Assembly (NCBI GenBank): GCA_013397695.1
Contig: VYZI01000084.1
Span: 1,053,655-1,117,654 of the forward strand
Length of the DNA: 64,000 bases
Source: Centropus unirufus
Taxonomy: Eukaryota; Chordata; Aves; Cuculiformes; Centropidae
Direction of reading: 5' to 3'
A model generated the notes under the pieces. That model worked only from the letters and a program-made list of their open reading frames with translations, did not search any database and was not told where the DNA came from. Both the position numbers and the translations under genes were made by a program. This document shows positions 21,745-34,097 of the stretch, piece by piece (positions within the stretch are counted from its first letter, which is position 1; every line of letters starts with the position of its first letter).

Positions 21745-24700
21745 TCACAAGGCAAACATAGCATCATCTTCCTTTGCTTGCTTCCGATGATGGCTGGCAG
21801 CAGGAGGGGAGACGGATGTCCCTGCTGAAGAGCTGGACAAAGTGGGTAGCCGGTCTGCAACTTTAGCTCGCTCTTCCAGAAACTTGTCAAACTCTGGGGC
21901 AAGAGAAGAGCAGAGCCTTAGCAAGGAGGAAGGTTTGTGGAAGAGCCGAGGTACAGCTGGAGAAAGGGGTTGCTGGCAAGTCTTACCTTCGCTGGTGACA
22001 CCTTTTGCATCCTCTGAATCTCCCTAGGGAAGGAGAAGAAAGGTGAGGTTAGAAGCAAGTAAAGGCATTTCCACAGATGTGACTCTTTGCATGGAGACGG
22101 GATAGTATTGCTGCCAGTTCTGCATTACAGACAAATTAGAGTGGCCCTGGGCCTCAGTTCATAAGCTATGACTCCCAGAAGGCTAATTATACTGGTGTGG
22201 TACCCCAAACCCAGTATCTTTGGCTTTTCCTGCTCTGCTTCCAGCAAGTACCCTGGGCCACACATTCAGCAGCGTCAGTGCTGTTGTACACTGCCTCTAA
22301 AATCCAGCCTGGCAGACAACTCTAGCAGGACTGTTGGATGCAAGAAAGCAGCCCTACACTTACCACATCAGTGGAGAGCCACTTTTCTATGTCCTCCATG
22401 AAATTGGCTTGGGGAACCGGCACCTAAGACAGAAGGAAAAAGACTGTTGAGGCCAAGAAAAGAGAGGATGTTCCAGGAAACCCAGTCTTCAAAAAGAAAG
22501 CTCAACCCAAAACCTAAGCCTCTTGCTCCACCATTCAGGCAGCTCAGAGCCTTCCAAATCCAGCCAGTGCCACTGCAAAGCTCTGCCAGCAACCAATACC
22601 ACTACTTACCTTCTTCCTCTGCCCCATCCACACCCAGACATGCACAGTTTCCAGGATACATGACGTTAAAAGCATCTGGGGTTTGGTGATTGGCTTTGGG
22701 ATATTAGGACTGAACCAGGTTCCTGGGTGAGGACTCGGTAGTTGGAAGCTGGCTGCTTGTCTGAGGCAGCCAGAGACCAAGAGGTGCTTTTATCCACCTC
22801 CTCCCTTCTACAAAGCAGGGACAGTCTGATGTCAAGGTCTGTGATGCTGAGGGTATCAGACCTGCCAGATTTGTCATCACATTGGAGATGTGATGGGGAA
22901 AGAGAATTTCTCACAATGGAGAAAGACACCTGCCAAGAAGTGATTCCCTGGAGCACAGGGACATCATGGAGCACAGGTGACATCATGGAGCACAGCAGGA
23001 TTTGACATCACAACAAACTGCAGAAACAGACCCATAAAAGAGAAAGTCCTCTACAATTAAATTAAATTAAATTACATTAAATTAAATTTTAATTCCAGTA
23101 GGGATAAGGATAGCTCAAAAGACTACATGTCCCTGGCCAATTTAAACAGCAGAGACACCTTCCTAGTGGTCAGAGATAATCTCGAAGAAAACAAAGACTG
23201 ATTCAAAACCCCAGATCCTTTTCTCCAGTTACAATATCCTGAACAAAGCTGCGCAAGGAGCAGCCCTTGCTAGAGGCTCCACAAGCAGAGGTATGAGAGA
23301 GTATTTGGCGGGAACTTAGTTATTAGTCTTCTAATATCCACAGCTCCCTTGCTCTTGGGAAAACAGCACGACCAAGAAAAAGAGCAATGCCTTTTTACCA
23401 AGAACAGGTAGATTTCCCCAAACCAGAGACAAGTGTAGATAGTTACCACAACAGGAAGACAGATGAATGGAGAAGGAAGAGGATGTGTGAGATTAGGGAA
23501 GTTTCAAAGTGAACTGGCTTTGTCTATCCAGAGAGGAACTCTTTAGGGTAGAAGTGCATTCAAGACAACTGGACAGCATCTGGGGAAACTTCCTAGAGCA
23601 GACATCAGTTTGGGCAGTGCTCACTTCAGGAAGACAGGCTAACAAGCTTCAGACCTGGGAGCGTGTCAAAGCTTCAGTGTGCCTGTGGGGCTGTAATCGC
23701 AGGAATTCCTGCTGCCAAAAGACCAATTTCAACAGTCTGAAGACTACTCTTTAGCTAGAGGAGGAGGCTTTGAACAAGGTAAAAGCCGGAATGTGTTTTC
23801 CTCCAAATGGAAAGCTCAGCTCATGCTGAGTAGGAGAGGCTGCAGGGTCGATGCATGGCAGCAGCCTTCCTCATGATGCCATCAGCCTCTGCCCAGGAAA
23901 CTCACTCCAAACCAGGCCATCCTCTAGCTCAAAGAGTGGCACATGCTGTCTTGGCTTCAGAGCTCTTAGGATTTTTTCCTACAGACACGCTTACTTAAGG
24001 AAGGACTGACACTCTGTCTACTTCCTTCCCAACCCTGGTCTTCGCTACTGGCTCAGACCAGGGTTGCTCCATTCCAGTTTGTAGTCTCTGCTGATGTCTG
24101 CTGTGCATCCTCATGTGCTGTGCCGGTGCAACATCTAGTTCAGCAGCCCCAGCCTCCTTCCTGCCTGCTGGTGCTCCACAGTCTCACCATTCCTTTCCGC
24201 ATCATCCACTTAGTCAGCTGGGCTCCATCACTAGAGGCACCAGACTTGTCCTGGGCAAGAGAAAGTCTACACTGAAAGCTGCTATCACAGAGGGTGAAGG
24301 AGAGGGGAGGCAGTGGGTTTAGGGTGGGCAAAGAACACAATTAGACTGGTGGCCTACTTCTTTGATTGCAGAGAGAAGGCAACTGGACTTAGAAACCTGC
24401 TGAAGAGGAATAAAACATACATTTCCAGGTAGATATTTCCTTGCAGATAAAAGGAGGCCATCCTGTTACTTACTGAGTCAGTCCCAGACTTGCCATAGTT
24501 CCCTGTGTTTAAAGGATGAGGTACAGAGCCCAAGTAGGAAATGCAGTCTAGTGGACACTGGGAGTTATAATCAGTCATGTTAAACACTTGATTTCTTTCC
24601 AAACAGACAGCACATTTTCTGTGTTGGTGAGCAAGGAGGATACTCTCATTTCTGATGATGTGCCTAAAGCTCTGTGGCCACTTACCGTTCCTGTGTTCTG

Positions 24701-27700
24701 CTGCCGGGCATCCAGGGCACCAGCAAGTCCTCTGGAGGCTTGAGGATCTTCGTACTTTACCCTGAAAGCATGAAGTTAGATTAACACACAGGCTGATGAG
24801 ATGGGTGAGACTGAAGAGCAGGAACTCCTGAACATATACTCAGGGCTTTTGACTGCACAGCTTTTCATGTCTCATCATTTTGCTCCCAAGAGCTTCTAGA
24901 AAGGTGTGCAAAACCTGTACTAAAGGTGTAGCCCACAGGCTAAACAAAACAGACTAATCTACTCACTGCAACATCACTGTGGGATATCATGGGACAGCCC
25001 TTGCACGTGACAGGACAATGACAAGGCATTATATGATGGCAACCAGTCAGCCGACTAAAACTCAGACTTGCAGAGCTAGGTGTATCTAGACTCATCTGCT
25101 CTAGGGTTGACTACAGAAGAGAGATAACTAACACAGACTGACTAGAAGACTACAGATACGTGTGAAAAGATTCAAGCAACAACCCTCTACATATTCACCT
25201 ACCTCCACAGACACAAACCCAGCTCAAAAACATCTTTTTAACTGATACCACTCAAGAACTGATGGTAGCATAGACTCACTGGTCTGTCCTACATGAGGAG
25301 ATACCAGAAGATCAGAAGAGCCTAGTATTGCTTCAAGGACTCCAAATGAATCATTACAGCAACAACCTCTTTTCACACATAGACATGTGTCATCCATAAT
25401 CTCCTTCATCCCGTTTCTGTGTCCCCGCTAGGCTGCTACCACACGTGTTAATGCCACACATCACCATTTGATCCATGCAGAGTGCGGAAAACAGTCCATC
25501 CATGCTGGGAAAATGAAGCCTCTCCCAGAAGCTCTCTGTAAGTCTCCTCTCCAGCTGCTCCCAGACTCCTTTTGGCAGATTCAGCAGACTATCAAGTGGA
25601 GATATTTTTGTTGGGAGCCAGGGGCTTGGGCCACCGGCGCTCAAACTTCTCGAAGAAGTGCTCATCAGTGAAGGGGCCGCTGTGGACAATGGCATCAAGG
25701 ATGAAGTACAACGCTGCTATCATGCCACTGATGAGGAAGAACGGCAGGAAAGGCTTGAGATGTTTCAAGCACTGCTTTGCTGAGATACACATGAAGCTTG
25801 AAGGGTCAGGAACAAACCCCAGCAGCCCTCACTGTGTCTCCTGCCAGCAGGTCCTGTCCAGGAGAAGTAGGACAATGCTTCCGTTCAGATGGAGGGAGAC
25901 ACTAAGAGCAGTAGCTGGTGAGTGAAATGGGAAGCCTGAGCCAGTGAGAGTAGAGGCTACCTGGCAAGCGTGCAAGTGCGGGCAGATGGAGGGCAGGGAG
26001 GAATAAATAGAAGATGTCTTGTTACTTGTGCTGAGATCACAAGCCTCAGTCTGTTAAGAATTACACCACAGCAGAGAGGATACAATTCCACCCCTACCCA
26101 CATCTCCCTCAGACTTCAGCACTGAGCACATACCAGCATCTCAGATTTCAGCCCCCGATTGGGTGCTGTTGACACCACAGTTTTTGTCCTGGACTGCCTC
26201 TGATCTCAGACAGCACACTCTGCAGTAAAAGTGGTGGGAAAACCCATGGGCAGAACACATGACGCTGTGTGTAAGCCACTTTTACCAGAAGCAGCCTGAG
26301 ACAGAGGAATGAAACGAGACATCCTTAAGAGATCTTGACTTGCTACTGCTCAGCTGCAGAACAAGGTGATCCAGTGAATGGAGAACAGGAGCACAGGTCT
26401 TTGAGGGCAGGAGATAGCCACATGCCTGTGGGCTCTACTGCTTGGAAACCAACTGAGAGCAGCAGATGACTCTGGCAAAACAGAATGAAATCAGCCACAG
26501 TCTCTCAATCTAAAGGGATCCAGAAATCACAGCTCTTGTCAGGTCCTCCGAGAACAAAGATTCAGGAATCCACTCTTTGCAGCAGAGAAGAAACATTTTC
26601 AATTCAGACAGTATTATGGAGACTGAACTCATAGAACTTTACACCAGGAGGACTCAAACACACTATGGAAGAAGAACTATCAGTTCCACTTACCAACAGG
26701 GAAGCCAAAGCAAAGAGCAGTGCTCTGCCCTGCCTTGCAAACCACAACTGACTGCACACGTCCTGATCTACTCTGCGATTAGTCTGCATTGATACTCAGT
26801 AATTCCCAAATTCAACATGACCCCAGTCAGAGCACATGAGTTTAGAGACAGAGAAGAAAACTCAGCCAGTCCCACTCCGTGCCTTCATCTCAGACGCCCT
26901 GCCTCCCCAGCACATGCGGCACCACAGTCCACTGACACAGCAGTGAGGGACACGTGCATATAGAGGCCACTTCCTTCTTCCCATGCCCAGGAGGACACTG
27001 GAAAGAGGAGCTGACAGCAGCAGGAGGAATGACTAGAAACACAGAAGTCATCGTACAAACACTGTGCATCAGAAGAGTGGATTTCTATCACATCCTACTG
27101 TCTCCCAGGAGGTGTTGCTAGTTAGGGTCACAGCCCCAGTTGCCCTGAGCCCCGTCCCTTTGTAAGAAGGCAGGACAGGAGAAAGTAGGCTGCTACACTC
27201 ACTCTCTGCGCTGCTCAGCCAGTGAGCTGCCGCGGGTCAGGGCAAACATGTCAAACTCTTCTTCCAGCTTCCCAGAGGTGTCAAGAGAGTGGAGCCCCGC
27301 ACTTACGCTGCTCGAGCCCAGGCCTGTTGGAGAGAGAGAAGGGTGAGCAGGCAGCACGGAGCAGTAAATTGGGCTTGGAGGGTGCTAGATGGAAAGATAG
27401 CATCACAACAGGTTCTAGGCTCCCTTTTCTATCCTGTCCCTCAGCTGCAGCACAGTCTAGGCATGTGTGAGGTGTCATGGGTGAAGCAACAGAAGCAATT
27501 TCTTCACCTGCTTAGCGGGTATTTTTAGCTCACTCTCAGGGACCGGCATCAGCATCATTTTACTGCACTGATGCTGAAGGCTAGATGTTCCTGGCCATTT
27601 AAGACAACTCAGTGGTAGTTGCTCCATTATTTGTGGAAGACGATAACCTGAGTGGATTTTCATGACTTGGGCATCATCTGAAAAACCCTGACTTGAAAAA

Positions 27701-30700
27701 TACCTCAACTGCTTTGCCTGTAAAAATGGTCTTGCCAGTTTTCTGTAGCTGGATCTAAGTGGTACTGAATGTGCTCACAGCTAGTGAGAGCTTCCGGCAG
27801 TGCTATACAGGCTGTTGGAATGTCTTGAAGAATCCTCAGGACCGCTCAGGCTTTTTGAGTAAACAACTTGTCAGATCCTGGGCCATAAGTCCAAGATGCT
27901 CATGGCTGCCTTTGCAGCCCAGCTCAGCTGCTTTTTCTTCCTCCAGACCTCAGCAGTCAGCTTGACTCCACACAGCAAAACAGGCAGTTGCACTGCTGCT
28001 AGGCACTGGAGGGGGATTAACTGTATCCCCTCCCCTGCTGGAAGGCCTAGTCCTTAGCCACAGCCTAATGGTGAAGTCCTTCTTGTGTCATGTCCACCTC
28101 CTGCACAACATGAGGTGTGGATGCTGAGACATATGCTGTGTGCCTTGGGGATATACAAGTTTCTTCATGAGTTTATTAGTTGACAATACACCCTGTTTCT
28201 CTAGTTTACTCTATGAATGTGACTAAGTAATTTCTGGAGGTGATTCAAGGACATGAAGGGATTCCCAGAGCAGGACAGGCAAAGGAATGAGGGAAAAACT
28301 GCATGGCAACATACTCATTCCAGCCAGCTGAGAGGAAAGGTTGTTGGTAACTTCAGGCTGTCTCACTGAAGAAGGAGTACTGGGTCCTAGGTCAATCAAG
28401 CTGTTCTCTGCCTCGTTTGGTGCCTTTGGAGGAAATAATAAAAAACAAAAAAAAAAGGGAAGATGATGGAGAGATTCTGAAAGTCAGGCACTGTGACCCT
28501 GCAATCTTAGGTCATTTACACTGGAGAAGGAAGCCCTTCAGTACCCACTGAGACATCAGCTGTGAAGTCTCTCCTTTAAGAAGAGGGACAGTGATCAGAG
28601 AACTCACTGGGAGTGTGTTCCAGGGCAGAATACAGGTTGGTAGCCAGCCCCTAGCTCTGCTGGATGTTGATAAGTAGGGCAGATGCTGGTTTAGAGGACA
28701 GGGCAGGGTTCAGAGGACAAAGGGAGGCTCACACATGGGAATACTTCCTCTCAGTGCTCAATACTGGAATGCTGCTGGTCTGCTTTTGCACTCTAGGTGA
28801 GAGGAAGACACTCGCTGGCAGGGTGGGATAGATTAGCAGTGGGAACTGGAGCGTCCTGCATATTAGCGTGGCCTAGTGCAGCGGGGAGGGTAGAGCCCAC
28901 CGCTCATAAGTGGAGCAGACTGAATCTCTCTCCAGTTCAACAGGACACTGCTAGACCTGCAGGATGCAAAGCAAGCTGCACAGAGGGGCAGTTACTCCAA
29001 GTTACCTTAACAGGCTGTCCTGTCCGAAGACGCTCAAACCTGCAAGAAAGAAAATGAGATGAGTTTCCGTAGCACATGCTTATCCACACACAGCCCCAGA
29101 GAATTATTATCAGGCTTGGCATAGTCCTATGTCCTAGGAAAGGGAGACCATGGGTCAGGAGCCAATTGCCCTTCAAGACCAAAGATAACGCAACAGGGCC
29201 CACAGAGCTGGTGTATCCTGAGAGGTGGTGTGAGGAATCTTCTTGTGATCTTCCAGATGTACTTCTAACCAAAATGGTTCGAACCCAGCTTTTCATACAG
29301 ATACAGAGAACAAATTCTCCAGACTTCTTCTAGTTTAAGAGATGGGTTTGATGAAATGGAAGAAAAGAGAAAGGGGTGCTGATCCCACCTGGGTAAGTCC
29401 TTTTTGTCCCCATCTGCCTAACAGCTAGAAAATGAGCTCTTTCAATGCAGTTCACACCTTCTTCTGGTTATGCCACAGGACCATCTTGCTGTTGCATCAG
29501 TAAATTACACAGCAGTTTTTAAGGGGCAGGAATAAATCACCAAGAAACTGAGAACTGGCTTTGGTCACAAAGATGAATGATACAGGCTGATACACCTTGA
29601 GCATTATACAGGCAGATTAAAAAAGTGGGATAGAAGGCCTTCAGGGGGCAGTAAACTCTTGTGGAAGAGCAGGGCAGAGAAGGGAGGAGAGAGGTACCTT
29701 TCATAGCGCAGAAACACATTGTTGAGGTTGTCGTTGATGAGAAGCAGCTCCTCGGTGAGTTGCTCATGAAGGATGCGGGGAATCAGCTCCAGCACACGCT
29801 GCTGCATGGATCTGCATGTCCTATTCAGCTCCTGCTCACAGTAAGGGAAAATTACTGCAAAGGTAAGGCTAAGGCTGAGCACTCATAGAGTTGGAAGTCT
29901 GACTGGCACAGACAGACCCTAGAGGTTACTGAGGTCTGTCAACAAGGGCTGACAGGCAACAGTTATTGGTGTGCGAGGTGGACTGAGTCTGAACTTAACA
30001 GATAATAATTGTATGCGTCTCATGCAACACATCACCCAAAAAGAAAGGTCCCTGGGGACCATAAATCCTTATGTGAGATGATTTGAGCCTCCGTAGTACA
30101 ACTTCTCTTGGCTGTTGAAACTTCACTTTTCCTGTGTCTCCCGTATCCCATCACTCCATGATAAACCCTACACTAATCTGTTCCCGACTCCTGGCATGCA
30201 TCATGCATCAGTCCATCAAATCATTACTAAATCAAGCTGCATGTTCTAGCCCTCCTTCCCACCAGGACTCCTTACTTGCAGCAGCTCCAGGTCTGAAGGC
30301 TCGGCCTGGGATGGCACCAGCTCTGTCAACATCTCCGACATTACCTTCATGTTTCCATTCACCACTTCCAGCTCACTGCGCAGCTTCCCAATCTGCAAAA
30401 GAGAGAAGAAATTACAGCTTTGCCTGGAAAGACTGGAGAAACAGGAGAGGTAGCTCTGAATAGCAGTGCACTGCATGTATGTGCAGGGCTGAAGGGAATA
30501 TGGCCACTGGGAATCTGACTATTCAGTTCGGTGTTCAGGAGCATTCAGCAGAAGGAAGCTTCATTACTTACCCCTAGGCTAGCCTCCATTTTTAATAATC
30601 AGCAAAGGCTGCTGTTATGATTCAAATCTCTCCCCAGCTAGCAGCTCCTGGGTAGCAGCCATTCAAACTGTTTTATTTCCAAAGCAGTGTAAGGTGGGAA

Positions 30701-33700
30701 CAGGGGAGGGAAATGAATGTGCGTTCAAAAGGCAAACCTCAGTTAACGTGCAGTTGAAGCTTTTTCCCTCTAGTTTCACAAGCTGCTAATGAGCAAGCCT
30801 CTTGAGAAGAGATTCTAGCCTCTGTTCTGCAAGGGGATGCAACCTACCAACAGTTGGAGGTTTAGTGCTGAACGTGGTGTTGTAGGAAGTCAAAGTGAGG
30901 AAGGAGAAAAGAGGACAGGGAAACAAGTGAGAAAGCACTGGCCTTTGGAAACCACATAGCCAGGCACATTTGAGTCATATAAAGTCAGCAGAGAGGGAAG
31001 ATAATGAAAAATGATGTGACATCTACAGAGCAAGCTTTTGCTGTACTGCACTACAAAGACCATGCTCAAAACCTCTGTGCCACAGTTCCCCACTTCCCTA
31101 TACCCAGGATATCTTCCTTCTCCCTGCAAGCAGCCCTGTCTTATGAAAATATAACCACTCTGTGTTAGTGGTATCCCAACTCATCACTGTGACCATAATT
31201 GAGCTCTGGGGAGTTCTCAAGGGACTATGCTTTCAAGGAATGGCTCCTTGAGGACAGAGGCGGGGGAAGGACCAGGATAGCAGTCCCAGAACGGTGTCTG
31301 TGAAACAGCCCCCAAAGGCAGGGACATTCAGCAGCATCACTGGGCTCGTGTCTGACTCACCTGTTCTGGTGTGGGTGCGATGGGGGTATCGCTGGATGTG
31401 CCTCTCCCGGTGGGCAAGGTGACAGGGTGAAGGATGGACTCTGTCTGCTGAGGGGAGTTGACAGCAGGTGAGTTCTGTCCAGATTGGGAGTTGGAGCTAT
31501 ACACAGTCTACAGGCAGAGGTGGGAAAAGTGACAGAGAGAAGGAGATGTTAGACACTCACAGCTGACATGACAGTGAAACTAGGAGATAAATGTTAATGG
31601 CAACTGCCTGTCTGCTTTCAATAGCTCTTCCTGCAGTGGGAAGCTGTCCTGGAGCTTCCCACTCTCCAAAAACCTTCTAAATGCAAGCTAGAGTTCCTGA
31701 AGTCCCCTCATAGCTCCAGAATGGCAGCTATCCAACACCCTCCTCTTCAGAAATGCTCTCATACCCTCTGTGGTGTGTGGATGGGTGACAGCATGTCCAG
31801 GTCAGTCATGGGGAACTCCAAGCCCTTTCGTCTCAGGTCTTCATATACAGCAACAACACCAGTCAAGTCTGGTGAACTGCGGAAGGCATCTGCCCAGGAC
31901 TTGGAAGAAAAACACAGTACAGCCAATCATCACTTACAATAGTCTTCTCTACAAGCACCTACAGACAAACACTCTGAGCTGGCGCAGATGCTCATACTCC
32001 TTGGCTCACCTGGATGAGGGTCAGCACCTTGTCATGCACTATGGCAGGTGGATTGTTCTTTGGCAGGATTGTTCTCACCAGGACACCTTCTACAAAGTCC
32101 TGGCTGGACACAAGGACATGGAAGCGATGGCCGCAGTTTTTGACGCATGTCTCCAGGACCTTCAAAGGCAATGAAGTATTAGCTATAGCCTTCTCTGCCT
32201 ATGTGTATTCACCTTGCTGGCTTTAGGTACCTGTGTCTTTTCAGCCAGGATATCACAGAGCTGATGAAGAGACCTGACCACTCACCGTCAATGCCAACAT
32301 AACTTCATGGAAATTCTTATTCCCTACAATTCTTTTCTTAATGGCTCGGAAAGCATCTTTGGGTCTGCAGGAAAAATCAGATTAAGAAAGACCATTAGAA
32401 GGTTGAGACCCACGAGCAGAGAGGCAAAGCAAAACAGCCACTGGCTCTGGATGCCTCCTACTCAGCAGGTAACCTTCCCACCATAGCTTCAGTGCAGCTT
32501 GAAGTAATGTCTGGTAAAGCAGCTTCTGCCTGTGGTTCTGCAAGAGTGGAGTGCTGCTAATGAAAACTGTTACTGAAATTTGAGGCCTTCTCTGCTGACG
32601 TCTGCAATAACTCAAGGTGTACAAACACAACAGAGAGCAGAGTAAAAGCAATACTAGAAAGGTTCTAGTTGGGGGTTGAGAAAAATTCCATGGCAGAGAG
32701 ACTGAAGAGATCACAAAAGTCTGGCATGAGTTCGAAACATGAAGGAAAGAGCAAGCTGCAGCAATCCATGTGTTGCAAAGAGAGAAGCTGTTTAACAGCA
32801 TTTCCCTAGAGGAAAGGAGACAAAAAAGTAGAAGGGCAGATGCAGTCACAAAATCTTGCCTATATTGCAGGTGGGTGAGAGAGCAGCAGAGTAGCAAAGT
32901 CTCCTTAAGCATTCTCAGAGGAGAGAAGCACTGCAGTCTCAGTCCACTGTTGTCTTGTGAGAGGGCACAAATGAACCAACATGCCTTGGCAGAGTGCAGG
33001 AAGAGAGGCTGGACTTCAAGAGGAGCAGTGCTGGAGTGGAGAAACAGAGGCAATGAGAAAGGCATGAGTGTATTGGTCCACGGGGCTGCACGGCTGTGAG
33101 GGATGGGCAGGGCAATGGGAAAGCCTGCCATGCAAGGAGGACACAGCTGTGTTATCAGGTGCCCAGAACTGAAAAACCAAGAGGCCACAGCTTGGAACTA
33201 AGAACTGTGGGCAGCAGTAGGTGTATTTGCACTGTGGGGATAGCATGGAAAAGAAGTGGTGACAGATCTGTGAGTGGAGATGTTTGACTCGTTTTCACAG
33301 AACTGTGAAGCTGAAAACTGGACTTGCTAATCCTCTGTCAGCATCACTGTGGGGTAGAACAGCAAGAGTGAAGCCTACATATTTTACTCCATGTAGCACC
33401 TTCCTTTTTACATGCTGTTCTTCCCATTTCCACTGTGAGGAGGAGCAGTTCCCCTGGAATTCACTGGCAAATCCCCAGGTACAGAGTTAATAAGTCTGGC
33501 AGATTTGTGAACATCTCTCTGGAAGGAAGAGAGAAACACAGACTCCCCAGACGCACTTTGTGTATGTCTGAGTGACCATACATGAAAATACCTGAGAAAT
33601 GAACACGCACAGTCAGAGGACTGAATAGCAGTCTGAGATCTGTCCTCTCTCCTCAGTCACTACCTGCAGATTTTTGCATTCCCAGAGGACAGAAAGAGAG

Positions 33701-34097
33701 AGGCATGAAGGATGAATAAACTGTAAGAATTGCAAATATGCCTTTGGGAGATGGGATGCAGCCTGGCTTGAATCAAGGTTTCTCTGGGGACCCTGAAGGA
33801 CTGTTTGAATGGCTCTCGGCACTCATGAAGATTACTGGGAAGTATCTAACAGATGCTCTGACAGCTTTGCTGTGTCTCTTAAGTCTCCTAGCAGAGTCTT
33901 GTCTAAAGGACTGTTGGGAAGCCTAGCTTATTAACTCCACCAGTGCATGCTACCACTGCAGTGTAGGGATGTAGTGTAACAGGGTGTGCTGGGACCTGTC
34001 TAACTTCCTTACCCTTCTTCAGTCTCGTTAATGATGTCGCAGATCTCCATGTTGAGAGCCCAGTTCTCGCTCCGCAGGGATCCATCGGTAGCTCTCT
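21745..34097 (-). CDS. TOM1: TOM1 (target of Myb1) membrane trafficking protein, exons 2-15
   Basis: Fourteen in-frame coding exons (minus strand): 34097-34013, 32364-32286, 32159-32010, 31899-31765, 31507-31361, 30392-30276, 29831-29698, 29039-29006, 28423-28315, 27323-27203, 24761-24686, 22423-22364, 22023-21987, 21893-21745. All have GT-AG borders and matching phases, 1433 nt in all. Exons 2-5 encode the VHS domain (RATDGSLRSENWALNMEICD onward). Exons 7-9 encode the GAT domain, which binds ubiquitin and Tollip (ELNRTCRSMQQRVLELIP). Exon 10 has SLIDLGPS, a clathrin-box-like motif. The C-terminus ends KEDDAMFAL (human DDDMLFAL). TOM1 sorts ubiquitinated cargo on early endosomes and is a myosin VI adaptor. 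The N-terminal exon, about 17 residues beginning MDFLLGNPF in human, was not found and is probably in the assembly gap at 41826-42062. The expected full length is about 494 aa (human 492). Confidence 0.96.
22951..22996. repeat. Short direct repeat (GGAGCACAG...ACATCAT)
   Basis: The phrase GGAGCACAG followed by ACATCAT recurs nearly three times in tandem at an 18-20 bp period inside TOM1 intron 12. Confidence 0.8.
23055..23092. repeat. ATTAA pentanucleotide microsatellite
   Basis: About seven ATTAA units with one C interruption, in TOM1 intron 12. Confidence 0.9.
25592..25796 (-). CDS. Unassigned coding-like exon in TOM1 intron 11: single-pass membrane peptide
   Basis: On the minus strand an open frame runs from ATG at 25792 to TGA at 25594 and encodes 66 residues. 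I do not recognise the family. Residues 1-15 (MCISAKQCLKHLKPF) are basic. Residues 16-36 (LPFFLISGMIAALYFILDAIV) form one clear membrane segment. The rest (HSGPFTDEHFFEKFERRWPK and beyond) is hydrophilic and charged. Third codon positions are strongly C/G (TTC, ATC, CTC, GAG, AAG, CCC), unlike chance frames nearby. Just before the ATG is an acceptor-like CCCTTCAAG; splicing there (exon start 25796) from TOM1 exon 11, which ends in phase 2, keeps this frame and would add Asp-Phe. It could be an alternative last exon giving TOM1 a membrane-anchored tail, a nested small gene, or a remnant. No poly(A) signal was found nearby. Confidence 0.5.

Noticed and set aside
32382..33188. 268-codon minus-strand open frame in TOM1 intron 2
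   Set aside because: The minus strand is CT-rich here (the plus strand is rich in AGAG/GAAG), which lowers stop-codon frequency. The peptide has no codon bias or recognisable domain, and it runs into the polypyrimidine tract of TOM1 exon 3.
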